Assembly: GCA_020427395.1 (NCBI GenBank)
Contig: JAGQON010000003.1
Coordinates: 1 to 64,000, forward strand
Length of the DNA stretch: 64,000 bases
Reading direction: 5' to 3'
Source of the DNA: Phycisphaerales bacterium
Lineage (GTDB): Bacteria; Planctomycetota; Phycisphaerae; Phycisphaerales; UBA1924
The translations under genes and the position numbers were made by a program. Below the pieces are notes generated by a model. The model saw only the letters and a program-made list of their open reading frames with translations. It was not told the DNA's origin and ran no database searches. Every line of letters starts with the position of its first letter. The stretch's first letter is position 1. Shown here piece by piece: positions 7,311 to 16,019 of the stretch.

Positions 7311-10124
7311 TTGGCGAACAAAAGAATCTTTGAGATTGCAAAGGAACTGGACATCAAGTCCAAGGCCATCGTGGAGAAATGCCACGCCGAGGGTATCCCC
7401 AAGGATGTGATCAAGAATCACATGTCCAGCGTATCCATCGGCCTCGAGCAGACGATCCGCGAATGGTTCGCCAGTGAGAGCGAGGGTGAGGAAAACCCAC
7501 ACACCGCCGTCGAACAAGCCGAGAAGGTGGACATCGACAAGGTACGCACCAAGAAGGCCGCCAAGAAGGCCTCTACGCGGGACGATGGTGATGATGAGTC
7601 GGGTGATGAGCCCGGCACAACGACCGCGGTCGCCGAGCCACCCAAGGCGACACGGGCCAAGCCCGCAGCAGCGGCTCCTGCTCCTGAACCCGAACCCGAA
7701 GAACCCAAGGCCCCCGCTGCTGTGCGCATGCCCGCCGGGCTCTCGGCGACCCCAGCGACACCCGCTCAGCCCAAGGACGAGCCAAAGCAAGAAACACCCA
7801 CGCCCGGTACCCAATCGCCCCAACAGGGCAACAACGGCACTGGCGGAGTGGTGCGTCCGCCCGCGCCCGATATCAAGGGGCCCAGCACGCCCCCGCAGAT
7901 GAACATCCCTACCCGACCCAAGACCATTACCCCGGCCGGCCCGCAGCTGGAAAAGAAAGAGCAGATCAAGCTCTCGGGGCCCAAGGTCGTCCGCGTCGAA
8001 GCGCCTGAGCAGGTCGAAGCACCCAGACGGCGCCCGCCCCGAGGCCCAGGCGGCGCACCCGGAGGCGGTGGCTACGGTGGCGGCGGCGGTGCAGGAGCCG
8101 GCGCTGGTGGCGGCTTACCTTTCGAGGGGCGTCCACCGCGTGGTGCCGGCGGCCCCAGCGGAAACGCTCGACGCCGCGGCGGCGATCGCCGTCAGGGTCA
8201 GGATGTGAGCGAGGGTCGGGGCTGGACCCAGGCCGACCTCGCAGAACGCGAGGCACGCCTGCAGCGCAGTGGCGGCTATCTCAAGCAGCGCCAGCAGCAG
8301 ATGAGATCATCCGCCAACGCGGCGCAGACCCCCGCAAAGATCGGTGGCAAGGTCACCATCACCGCCCCGTTCTCGATCAAGGACCTCTCGGCTGCCACCG
8401 GCGTCAAGGGTGCCGACATCGTCAAGAAGCTCTTCATGCAGGGCGTGATGGCGACAATCAACTCGGGGATCGATTCCGAGAAGGCCCAGGAGATCATGAT
8501 CGACTGGGATATCGAACTGGAAGTCACAGAAGCGAAGAACGCGGAGCAGCAGGTTGCCGAGCAGTTCGCCGAGCGTGATCGCAAGGACGAGCGTCCGCGC
8601 GGCCCCATCGTCACCATCCTCGGGCATGTGGACCACGGCAAGACCTCGCTGCTCGACCGGATCCGCAACGCCAATGTTGCCGAGGGCGAAGCCGGCGGAA
8701 TCACGCAGGCGACGAGCGCGTTCCGGGTCCCTGTGGGCACTGGTGACAACGAGAAGTACATCACCTTCATCGATACGCCGGGCCACGAGGCATTCACCGC
8801 CATGCGAAGCCGCGGCGCGAATGTGACGGACATCGTGGTGCTGGTGGTAGCCGCCGACGACGGCGTGATGCCCCAGACGATCGAATCGATCTCCCACGCG
8901 AAGGCGGCGGGCGTGCCGATCATCGTGGCGCTCAACAAGATCGACAAGGAGCAGGCGACGGACGGGAACATCCAGCGCATCCTCGGGCAGCTCGCCGAGC
9001 ACGGCCTGAACCCGACCGACTGGGGCGGGAACACCGAGATTGTGCGCACCAGTGCCACCAAGGACATCGGCATCCAGGACCTGCTGGAGATCCTCGACCT
9101 GCAGGCCGAGGTGCTCGAACTCAAGAGCGACTTCGCTGGACAGGCGCAGGGCACGGTCATCGAGGCCCGACCGGAGGGTGGTCGCGGCAATGTCGCCAAC
9201 ATTCTGGTCCAGGAGGGTCAGCTGAGCGTGGGCGACTTCATCGTCATGGGGCGGGCGTTCGGTCGAGTGCGTGATATCACCGACGATCGCGGCAACAAGC
9301 TCAAGACCGTGCTGCCCCCGCTGCCGGTGCAGATCTCGGGCATCAACGAGCTTCCCGACGCAGGCGACAAGTTCTACTGCGTGGGTTCGCTCAAGGAAGC
9401 GGAGAAGGCCGCGGATCAGCGTCGCGAGCGCGAACGCGAAACCCAGCTCTCACAGCCCAAGCTGACCCTTGACAACATGTTCTCGCAGATCGCCGAGATG
9501 AGTCTCAAAGAGATCCTGGTGGTGCTCAAGGCCGACGTGCAGGGTTCGGTGGATGTGCTCAAGAGCGAAATCGAGAAGGTTGGCAACGAGGAGGTCAAGG
9601 TTCGGGTGATTCACAACGCCGTAGGCGGCATCACCGAATCGGACATCCTGCTCGCCGAGGCGTCGAAGGCGATCATCATCGGCTTCAATGTCATCGCCAA
9701 CTCCAAGGGCCGCTCGCTGGCCGAGAGCAAGGGCGTGGAGATCCGCAACTACCAGGTGATCTACCACATCGTCGAGGACATGAAGAAGGCCGTCGAGGGT
9801 CTGCTGACTCCCGACATCCGCCAGGAAGTCCTGGGTCACGCCGAGGTGCGTCAGGTCTTCAAGGTCTCCAAGGTTGGGGCGATCGCTGGTTGCTATGTCA
9901 CCGACGGCGTGGTGCAGCGTGACGCGTTCATTCGTGTTACTCGCAACGATGTCATCGTCGAAGACAACCGCAAGCTCGAGCAGCTCAAGCGTTTCAAGGA
10001 CGACGCCAAGGAGGTTCGGTCGGGCATGGAGTGCGGCATGAAGATCGTCGGGTACGACGACATCAAGGAAGGCGATGTGCTCGAGTGCTACAAGAATATC
10101 GAGGTTGCACGCAAGCTCGATTGA
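7311..10124 (+). CDS. infB: Translation initiation factor IF-2
   Basis: IF-2 is the GTPase that brings initiator tRNA to the 30S subunit and promotes subunit joining. The 937-residue product starts at a TTG with GGAG 6 bases upstream. It has an IF2 N-terminal helical module (residues 1-55), a long Pro/Ala/Gly-rich linker with a Gly-run around 245-270, and a second N-domain near 340-400. The G domain has GHVDHGKT (438-445), DTPGH (488-492) and NKID (542-545). The C-terminal beta-barrel and fMet-tRNA-binding domains complete the protein. The low-complexity linker is longer than in E. coli, which is common in high-GC bacteria. It lies 72 bases after nusA. Confidence 0.97.
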   Translation: MANKRIFEIAKELDIKSKAIVEKCHAEGIPKDVIKNHMSSVSIGLEQTIREWFASESEGEENPHTAVEQAEKVDIDKVRTKKAAKKASTRDDGDDESGDEPGTTTAVAEPPKATRAKPAAAAPAPEPEPEEPKAPAAVRMPAGLSATPATPAQPKDEPKQETPTPGTQSPQQGNNGTGGVVRPPAPDIKGPSTPPQMNIPTRPKTITPAGPQLEKKEQIKLSGPKVVRVEAPEQVEAPRRRPPRGPGGAPGGGGYGGGGGAGAGAGGGLPFEGRPPRGAGGPSGNARRRGGDRRQGQDVSEGRGWTQADLAEREARLQRSGGYLKQRQQQMRSSANAAQTPAKIGGKVTITAPFSIKDLSAATGVKGADIVKKLFMQGVMATINSGIDSEKAQEIMIDWDIELEVTEAKNAEQQVAEQFAERDRKDERPRGPIVTILGHVDHGKTSLLDRIRNANVAEGEAGGITQATSAFRVPVGTGDNEKYITFIDTPGHEAFTAMRSRGANVTDIVVLVVAADDGVMPQTIESISHAKAAGVPIIVALNKIDKEQATDGNIQRILGQLAEHGLNPTDWGGNTEIVRTSATKDIGIQDLLEILDLQAEVLELKSDFAGQAQGTVIEARPEGGRGNVANILVQEGQLSVGDFIVMGRAFGRVRDITDDRGNKLKTVLPPLPVQISGINELPDAGDKFYCVGSLKEAEKAADQRRERERETQLSQPKLTLDNMFSQIAEMSLKEILVVLKADVQGSVDVLKSEIEKVGNEEVKVRVIHNAVGGITESDILLAEASKAIIIGFNVIANSKGRSLAESKGVEIRNYQVIYHIVEDMKKAVEGLLTPDIRQEVLGHAEVRQVFKVSKVGAIAGCYVTDGVVQRDAFIRVTRNDVIVEDNRKLEQLKRFKDDAKEVRSGMECGMKIVGYDDIKEGDVLECYKNIEVARKLD

Positions 10125-10140
10125 GTAGGGAGTTGATGAG

Positions 10141-10533
10141 ATGGTCGTCGGTGTGATGCAGGTCGAGATCGCGATCGACTGGTCGCAGTCGCTCAAGGAC
10201 AAGCGACGCGTCGTCAAGTCGCTGCGGGAGACCCTGCACCGGCATCACATGGTCAGCGTGAGTGAGGTCGAGGATCACGAGATCCTCAACCGGGCCACGC
10301 TGGGGATCGCAATCGCGGGCGTATCGGGTGGCGCGATCGGCGCAACCCTCGATCGGGTGCTCGAACGGATCCGATCGACGCCCGACTGCGAACTGACGGG
10401 CACGAGCCGCGAGATCCTGCACGGCTGGGGCGCGAGCTTTGGGTCTGCGGGCACGCACTCGGACGACTTTGGGAATATCGAACGCGTGCTCGCCGAGCGT
10501 GCAAATGAAGAACTGGGACGGGATATCGCTTGA
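10141..10533 (+). CDS. ylxP: DUF503 family protein (YlxP-like)
   Basis: This 130-residue protein has the DUF503 signature: an N-terminal MVVGVMQVEIAID strand, then SLKDKRRVVKSL, then a VSVSEVEDHE segment and a hydrophobic GIAIAGVS strand. YlxP is a small protein commonly found between infB and rbfA, and in Bacillus it has been linked to ribosome maturation; its exact role is not settled. It follows infB by 16 bases and overlaps the rbfA start by 4 bases, which supports co-translation. The last 30 residues are less conserved. Confidence 0.85.
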   Translation: MVVGVMQVEIAIDWSQSLKDKRRVVKSLRETLHRHHMVSVSEVEDHEILNRATLGIAIAGVSGGAIGATLDRVLERIRSTPDCELTGTSREILHGWGASFGSAGTHSDDFGNIERVLAERANEELGRDIA

Positions 10534-10913
10534 GAAGAAGAAGCCTCCAGATCGCGTCGAACATCCAGCGGGAGCTGCAGAACCGCCTCGCGCGGGGGCT
10601 GTCCGACCCCCGCATCAAGGGATTGATCACGGTGACCCGTGTGGAGCTCAGCGACGATCTCAAGCACGCCAAGGCGTTCATCTCGGTCATGCCCGATCAG
10701 CACGCCAAGCTCACCATGCACGGGCTGACCAGCGCTACCGGGAAGCTGCGCAGGGAGGTCATGGACCGGATCCACATCAAGGAGATGCCCACGCTCCGTT
10801 TCGTCTACGACGAGGGCCACAAGGCCCAGATGGAGGTCATGGCCCTGCTCGAGAAGGACCGGCAGCAGCGAGAAGAACGCCAGCCGAGCGACGCGGAGGA
10901 TCCCGAGGCATGA
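10530..10913 (+). CDS. rbfA: Ribosome-binding factor A
   Basis: RbfA binds the 30S subunit during late 16S rRNA maturation, particularly at low temperature. The 127-residue product begins with RRRSLQIASNIQREL and has LSDPRIKGLITVTRVELSDDL, with the KH-like fold and the characteristic C-terminal LRFVYDEG strand. It starts at a TTG that shares four bases (TTGA) with the ylxP stop, so it is probably translated by coupling. The tail is Glu/Gln/Asp-rich. Its stop overlaps the next start (ATGA). Confidence 0.93.
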   Translation: MRRRSLQIASNIQRELQNRLARGLSDPRIKGLITVTRVELSDDLKHAKAFISVMPDQHAKLTMHGLTSATGKLRREVMDRIHIKEMPTLRFVYDEGHKAQMEVMALLEKDRQQREERQPSDAEDPEA

Positions 10914-11605
10914 GCCCCGAGATGATCGACAAGTTCGATGCGCTGGTAAAGACGCTTGAGAAGAAGCTCGGTACCACTGAGAGCGCGACCGCCGAGTCGC
11001 TCTTCCCCGACGCCCGCCTGTCGCAGGACAGCCTGCTCAACGAACTGGTCGTCTCCATGCTGCTCTGGGAAGCCTCATCGGCCTACGCCGCCAAGGCCAT
11101 TGAACGGATCAACGAGGAGCTTGTCGATCTCAACGAGCTCCGCGTGTGCCTGCCCGAGGAGCTCTCGACGATCATCGGCGTACGCATGCCCCGCAGCCTT
11201 GAGCGTGCGCAGCGTTTGATTGCGGTCCTCAACGAGATTTACGACCGCGAGAACGCCCTCACGCTGACGAAGCTCCGAGAGATGAACAAGCGAGACGCCC
11301 AGGAGTACCTGAGCAGCATCGACGGGCTGCCGCCCTACGCCGCCGCTCGCGTCATCCTTTTCGGCATGGACTGGCACGCCTTCCCGCTCGATGAGCGTCT
11401 CGCGAAGATGCTCAGCGTGGAGGGGGTCATCACCCCCGGCGACCCGGTCGAACAACAGAACGCCCAGCTCGAGCGCGGCGTGCGAGCCAGCGACTCAGCC
11501 AAGGCATACTCGCTCATCGAACGCTGGGCCCAGAACCAACGCGTCGGCTCGCGTTCGTCGGGATCTCGAGCCAAGACGGGGAGCGTGAAAGGCGCAACAT
11601 CATGA
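10910..11605 (+). CDS. Endonuclease III-like HhH-GPD protein without catalytic lysine or Fe-S cysteines
   Basis: The 231-residue protein looks like an endonuclease III fold. It has six-helix-barrel-like segments, then a helix-hairpin-helix (IDGLPPYAAARV, residues 137-148), then an acidic residue in PLDERLAKML (D161). In endonuclease III the hairpin reads LPGVGRKTANVV. Aligned, the catalytic lysine position is Y143, exactly 18 residues before D161 as in the enzyme. There is a single cysteine (C80), so no 4Fe-4S loop. It may be a monofunctional glycosylase, since MutY also lacks the lysine, or a DNA-binding relic. ATGA overlaps link it to rbfA and to the next gene, so it belongs to the nusA operon. 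Confidence 0.7.
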   Translation: MSPEMIDKFDALVKTLEKKLGTTESATAESLFPDARLSQDSLLNELVVSMLLWEASSAYAAKAIERINEELVDLNELRVCLPEELSTIIGVRMPRSLERAQRLIAVLNEIYDRENALTLTKLREMNKRDAQEYLSSIDGLPPYAAARVILFGMDWHAFPLDERLAKMLSVEGVITPGDPVEQQNAQLERGVRASDSAKAYSLIERWAQNQRVGSRSSGSRAKTGSVKGATS

Positions 11606-14600
11606 ATCATCAAACTTCGTTCTCGCGCGCGTGCTTGGCCCTGTCCCTGCTCGCGAGCGCGGGAACGCTTGTCTCATGCGCATCGCCCGAATCCCGCGCC
11701 ACGCAGCAGCAGCGAGCAACTCAGAATATCGAGGACCCCATCCGGGCGCTCGAGGCCCGCGCAGAGCTCGAAGCGATCAACCCGCTCAAGCCCGTCGACG
11801 AGTCCATCGTGCGACAGATCGTGCAGGATGATGCCCCCGCGCTGGTCCCGGGCACCGCCGAGTACAAGCGGGCGATGCTCGACGCGAGCATGATCGAAAC
11901 GCGGCAGCTCTTCTGGGCGCCGCCCGAGCCAGCCCAGATCGACCCCATCAATCAGGCCCACGCCCTCAAGCTCTACACCCGCGCCCGTGTGCTCCGTCAG
12001 GAGGGGCAGGGCCAGGACGCGGCCCGAGTGCTCGAGCGAGCGACCGAACTCGACCCCAGCTCCCCCAAGCTCGCCCGAACCCTGGGCGAGGTCAAAGCCG
12101 CTGCGGGCGACTCGGTGGGCGCGATTCAGGCCTACGAGCGTGCGATCGAGCTGGGCGATCGTTCTCCGTCGACCCTTGTGGCGCTGGCATCGAACGCCTC
12201 GACGCTGGGCGATCAGGAGCGGGTGATCGCGTTGTGCACGCTGGCGCTGGAGCAGCCGGAGAATGAGGAACCCATCGCGCGCACGCTCGCGGGAATCCTG
12301 CTGGGCAACGCACAGATCCGCGAGGGGTACCTGCGGTCGGGCGCCGAATCACTCGAGACCGCGCTCAACGACTTCAACCCCAATGCCCGCGACCCGCGGT
12401 GGCGTCAGGAACTCGTACAGATCATGGGACGCCGCCCGGCGCTGTGGGTCGTGGTTGGCGACGCGTGGAGCCGCATCGGCATGCACGCCCGCGCCGCACG
12501 GGCCTACGACGCAGCGGCGGCGCTGAGCAACGGCGACGCTCCCGGGCTGACCTCACGACGGATCGCCCAGCTCCTTCGCGATGGACGCCCCGCCAGCGGT
12601 GCGCTTGTGCTCATCGAGCATCTGCGGGCACGCAGCGGCGATCCGAGCTGGCAGGAGGGTGAATGGGTACAGACGCTGAGCACCATCCCCGAGATCCACG
12701 ACGCGCTGCACGACACGATCGGTGCGCTGCGCCGCAACGGTGAGCAGACGCCCTCAGCACGCCGGGCACTGATGGCCCTGGAGATCCGCGGGCTCTCACC
12801 CGAAGAAGCCCTCACACGCCTTGGCGATGCCGGTCTGGATGCACGGGTCCCCGAGGCGATCTCGCTGATCCTTCGTGCGATGATCGACGACGATCGGACG
12901 AACCAATGGGCGCTGAAGCTTGTGCACGCCAACCCGAGCTCGGCACGAGCCGTGTCGGACGCGATGCTGATGCTCCCGCGTCGCCCAGAGAGCCGCCTGA
13001 TCACGCTCGACCCGCGCGATCCCGATGCCCAGCTCTTCGCGTCCTCACTCGCCCTGCGGATGGGACGCGCCGACCTCTTCCCCGCGTTCGGCTCGCTCCC
13101 GGTTGATTCGCTCAGCGAACAGAGCAACCCCTGGCTGGAATCGATTACGCAGGTGCTCGCCAAAGCCGGGCGATGGGACCGGGCACGCACGGTGCTCGCC
13201 GAGTTGGAGAGTCGTTCAGCTGCGGGCGACCGTGATGCGACCCAGCGACTGGCAGCATCGCTGATGCTGATGCAATCGCCCGAGGCCGCGCTCGAAGTCG
13301 CCACCTCGCTTGGCGCGAACGACGACGCGACCCCCGATGAGATGGTGCTCCTCTCCCGTATCGCCAGCGCGACCAACGACCCCGAGCTTGCCTACGACGC
13401 GCTCGACCACGCGTTCATGCTCGACCCGAGCGACACCTCCATCGCCGAGCGGCTCATGCGTCTGGTCGGGCAGGGCGGCCCACTGGAGGACGAGGACCTC
13501 CTGCGGGATGTCGTCCGCACGATCGGACAGAACACGCCCCGTTCCGAGTTGTTCGCGCTGCTTCGTGCGAGCGACCTGGCACGCAATGGGCTCCTGCGTG
13601 AAGCCGAGTCGCTGATACTCGAGATCAACGAGCACCGCGAGGGCGACATCGTCGGCGATGACCTGCTGCTAAGCGTCTGGAAGACACGCCAGACGCAGGG
13701 CGACGAGGAGGCCCTGCGTCAGGGCATCGACTGGCTGGGCACACGCCTGAACCGCTCGCCCGGCGCGGTGCGCACGGCGCTGGCATTGGCGCAGATCTGG
13801 TTCGAGCTCGAGGACTTCGAGCGGGCAGAGCGGGTGCTGAGCGAGTCATGGCAGCAGACCGGCGCGTTCGAGGTGGCTCGGGTACGGGAATCACTGGTCC
13901 GCGATTCACTGGGCGATCCAGAGCGGGCCAGGTCGCTGGCTGCGGATCGACTCCGGGGTGTTGGCGGCATCGATGCATCGATCGAATACGCCCAGGTGCT
14001 GGCATCCTCTGGCGACGCGGAAGATGCCACTACTGCGGCCGGGCTGCTGGAGAGCGCCATCCCCTCGGGCATCACGCTGCTGGCGGGCCAGCAGCAGCAG
14101 CTCACGCAGGTTGTTGTGGCCATGGCCGAGCACGCCGAGACCGAGGGTATCGACACCGAGATGCTGCGGATCGTGGACCTGATTGAGGACCGCACCGGGC
14201 CGCTCGATTTCTTCATGGCGCGGACCAAGCTGCTGCTGGTGGCTCGCCAGCCCGGAGTGGATCTCGACGAGCTGATCGCGCTGATCGAGCAGCACGCCTC
14301 TCGCTTTACCGATCGCCAGCAGGTGCAGACGCTTCGGACGCTCCCGGCCCAGGTGCTGCTGGGCGATGACCGCTCGCACGAGGCGGTTGCGCTCGTTTCG
14401 CGGATGGCGGTGCGTGGCGACAGCGTTGATTCCGAGATGCTGATCGAGACCTTCCGCCTGCTGGGGGCGGCGGGCGAGAACTCGGACCTGCTTGGCGTGC
14501 TCGATACGCTGGAGCAGGCCGGGGCGATGCGTGAGACCATCGAGATCACGACCAAGCGTCTGGGCACGCCCGAGCGACCCATCGACGGGCTCGACAGCGA

Positions 14601-15222
14601 CCAGCAGCGTGCGGACCTGGCGTACACCGCGGGGGCGCTGGCGGCCGCGTTTGATCGCGAGGGACAGTCGGAGGCGTTCATGCGTCTGGCGCTGTCGTTT
14701 GACCCTGAGCACGGATGGAGCAACAACGATCTGGGCTACATGCTTGTCGAGCGTGGGCAGGACATCGACGAGGCAGAGCAGATGCTCGAGACCGCGGCCC
14801 GGGTCTTCCCCGACCAGGCATCGGTGATCGACTCGCTCGGCTGGCTACGCTACAAACAGGGTATCTATCAGGACGAGCGTGACCCGCAAACGGGCGAGCG
14901 GTTGCGTGAGGGCGCGATCACGCTGCTGACAAGGGCCAACCGCCTCGACACGCAGCGGAGTAACGCGACGATCCTGCTGCACTTGGGCGACGCCCTGTGG
15001 CGGGCCGGAATGCGCGATCAGGCGATCGAGGCGTGGGTCGGGGGCGAGAACATGCTCCGCTCACGCATCCGGGTGCTCAGCGCCCAGCCCGACGCCAACC
15101 GGGGGGCGATCCAGTCGCTCAGCGAGGAACTTCGACTCCTGCGCTACCGGGTGCAGGACGCGGAGTCGGGCGCCACGCCGAACATCGCGCCGATCCTCTC
15201 CGAAGACGCCAGCGCGGGCTGA
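11602..15222 (+). CDS. Large TPR-repeat lipoprotein
   Basis: The 1206-residue product begins with a lipoprotein signal ending in LVSC (C26), so it should be anchored in a membrane on the periplasmic side. The remainder is almost entirely helical tetratricopeptide repeats, clear around residues 110-200 (ALKLYTRARVLRQEGQGQ, then ARVLERATELDPSSPKLA) and again near 1000-1160. No catalytic domain is recognised. TPR proteins usually scaffold complexes. The start overlaps the preceding gene (ATGA) and the stop is 11 bases before nth, placing an envelope protein inside a translation/repair operon. The specific role is unknown. Confidence 0.85.
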   Translation: MNHQTSFSRACLALSLLASAGTLVSCASPESRATQQQRATQNIEDPIRALEARAELEAINPLKPVDESIVRQIVQDDAPALVPGTAEYKRAMLDASMIETRQLFWAPPEPAQIDPINQAHALKLYTRARVLRQEGQGQDAARVLERATELDPSSPKLARTLGEVKAAAGDSVGAIQAYERAIELGDRSPSTLVALASNASTLGDQERVIALCTLALEQPENEEPIARTLAGILLGNAQIREGYLRSGAESLETALNDFNPNARDPRWRQELVQIMGRRPALWVVVGDAWSRIGMHARAARAYDAAAALSNGDAPGLTSRRIAQLLRDGRPASGALVLIEHLRARSGDPSWQEGEWVQTLSTIPEIHDALHDTIGALRRNGEQTPSARRALMALEIRGLSPEEALTRLGDAGLDARVPEAISLILRAMIDDDRTNQWALKLVHANPSSARAVSDAMLMLPRRPESRLITLDPRDPDAQLFASSLALRMGRADLFPAFGSLPVDSLSEQSNPWLESITQVLAKAGRWDRARTVLAELESRSAAGDRDATQRLAASLMLMQSPEAALEVATSLGANDDATPDEMVLLSRIASATNDPELAYDALDHAFMLDPSDTSIAERLMRLVGQGGPLEDEDLLRDVVRTIGQNTPRSELFALLRASDLARNGLLREAESLILEINEHREGDIVGDDLLLSVWKTRQTQGDEEALRQGIDWLGTRLNRSPGAVRTALALAQIWFELEDFERAERVLSESWQQTGAFEVARVRESLVRDSLGDPERARSLAADRLRGVGGIDASIEYAQVLASSGDAEDATTAAGLLESAIPSGITLLAGQQQQLTQVVVAMAEHAETEGIDTEMLRIVDLIEDRTGPLDFFMARTKLLLVARQPGVDLDELIALIEQHASRFTDRQQVQTLRTLPAQVLLGDDRSHEAVALVSRMAVRGDSVDSEMLIETFRLLGAAGENSDLLGVLDTLEQAGAMRETIEITTKRLGTPERPIDGLDSDQQRADLAYTAGALAAAFDREGQSEAFMRLALSFDPEHGWSNNDLGYMLVERGQDIDEAEQMLETAARVFPDQASVIDSLGWLRYKQGIYQDERDPQTGERLREGAITLLTRANRLDTQRSNATILLHLGDALWRAGMRDQAIEAWVGGENMLRSRIRVLSAQPDANRGAIQSLSEELRLLRYRVQDAESGATPNIAPILSEDASAG

Positions 15223-15233
15223 GGGAGGCATTC

Positions 15234-16019
15234 ATGGGCAGCGACACAACACACCCCAAGGGCAAGGACAACCCGCCCGGGCTGCGGGATATCCCCTTCA
15301 AGCTCCCCGCGGTGACGCCCGCGGAAAAGCGGACCGCCAAACGCCTGGCTACAGCGCTGCAGGAGCACTACCCCGACGCTTACTGCGAGCTCGACCACAG
15401 CACCCCCCACGAGCTGCTAATCGCCACGATCCTGTCCGCCCAGTCGACCGACGCGGGCGTGAACAAGGCGACACCCAAGCTGTTCGCCAAGTTCAAGACC
15501 CCGGCGGACTACGCCAAGAGCAGCCCAGAGAAGATTGAGCCGTACATCAAGACGATCGGGCTCTACCGCAGCAAGGCCAAGTCGATCCACGAGGCGATGA
15601 CACGCGTCGTTGAGGAGTACGACGGACAGGTGCCGGGCAACATGGACGACCTGCTCACCCTGCGCGGCGTGGCACGCAAGACGGCCAATGTGGTGCTGGG
15701 CAACGCTTTCGGCATCAACATGGGCTTCGTCGTCGATACCCATGTGCAGCGTCTGAGCTGGCGGTTCGGCTTCTTCGACGACCCCAAGACGAATACCGCC
15801 ATCATCGAAAAGAAGCTGATGGCCCTGTTCCCACGCGAGCTCTGGTCACGCCTTGGACATCAGTTCGTGTTTCATGGACGCTACGCGTGCACGGCCCGTC
15901 CCAACTGCAAGCACGATCATCCGATCTGCGTGAAGTTCGGGGTGAACTGCGACAAGAACCTGCCGCCCAAGTCCGGTGGGAAAAAGACCGTCAACAACAA
16001 GACGACCAAGAAATCTTGA
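15234..16019 (+). CDS. nth: Endonuclease III
   Basis: Endonuclease III removes oxidised pyrimidines and nicks the abasic strand through its hairpin lysine. The 261-residue product has the helix-hairpin-helix LRGVARKTANVV with catalytic K149 and the following D168 in VVDTH. The C-terminal cysteines are C219, C225, C232 and C239. Their spacing, C-X5-C-X6-C-X6-C, differs from the usual C-X6-C-X2-C-X5-C of the 4Fe-4S loop. The start at 15234 has GGAGG 5 bases upstream, and the family-like part begins about 25 residues in. It is the last gene of the operon and abuts a convergent gene at 16020. Confidence 0.93.
   Translation: MGSDTTHPKGKDNPPGLRDIPFKLPAVTPAEKRTAKRLATALQEHYPDAYCELDHSTPHELLIATILSAQSTDAGVNKATPKLFAKFKTPADYAKSSPEKIEPYIKTIGLYRSKAKSIHEAMTRVVEEYDGQVPGNMDDLLTLRGVARKTANVVLGNAFGINMGFVVDTHVQRLSWRFGFFDDPKTNTAIIEKKLMALFPRELWSRLGHQFVFHGRYACTARPNCKHDHPICVKFGVNCDKNLPPKSGGKKTVNNKTTKKS

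Noticed and set aside
10439..10909. N-terminal extension of the endonuclease III-like protein
   Set aside because: It overlaps rbfA in another frame. The ATGA overlap at 10910 is the natural coupled start.
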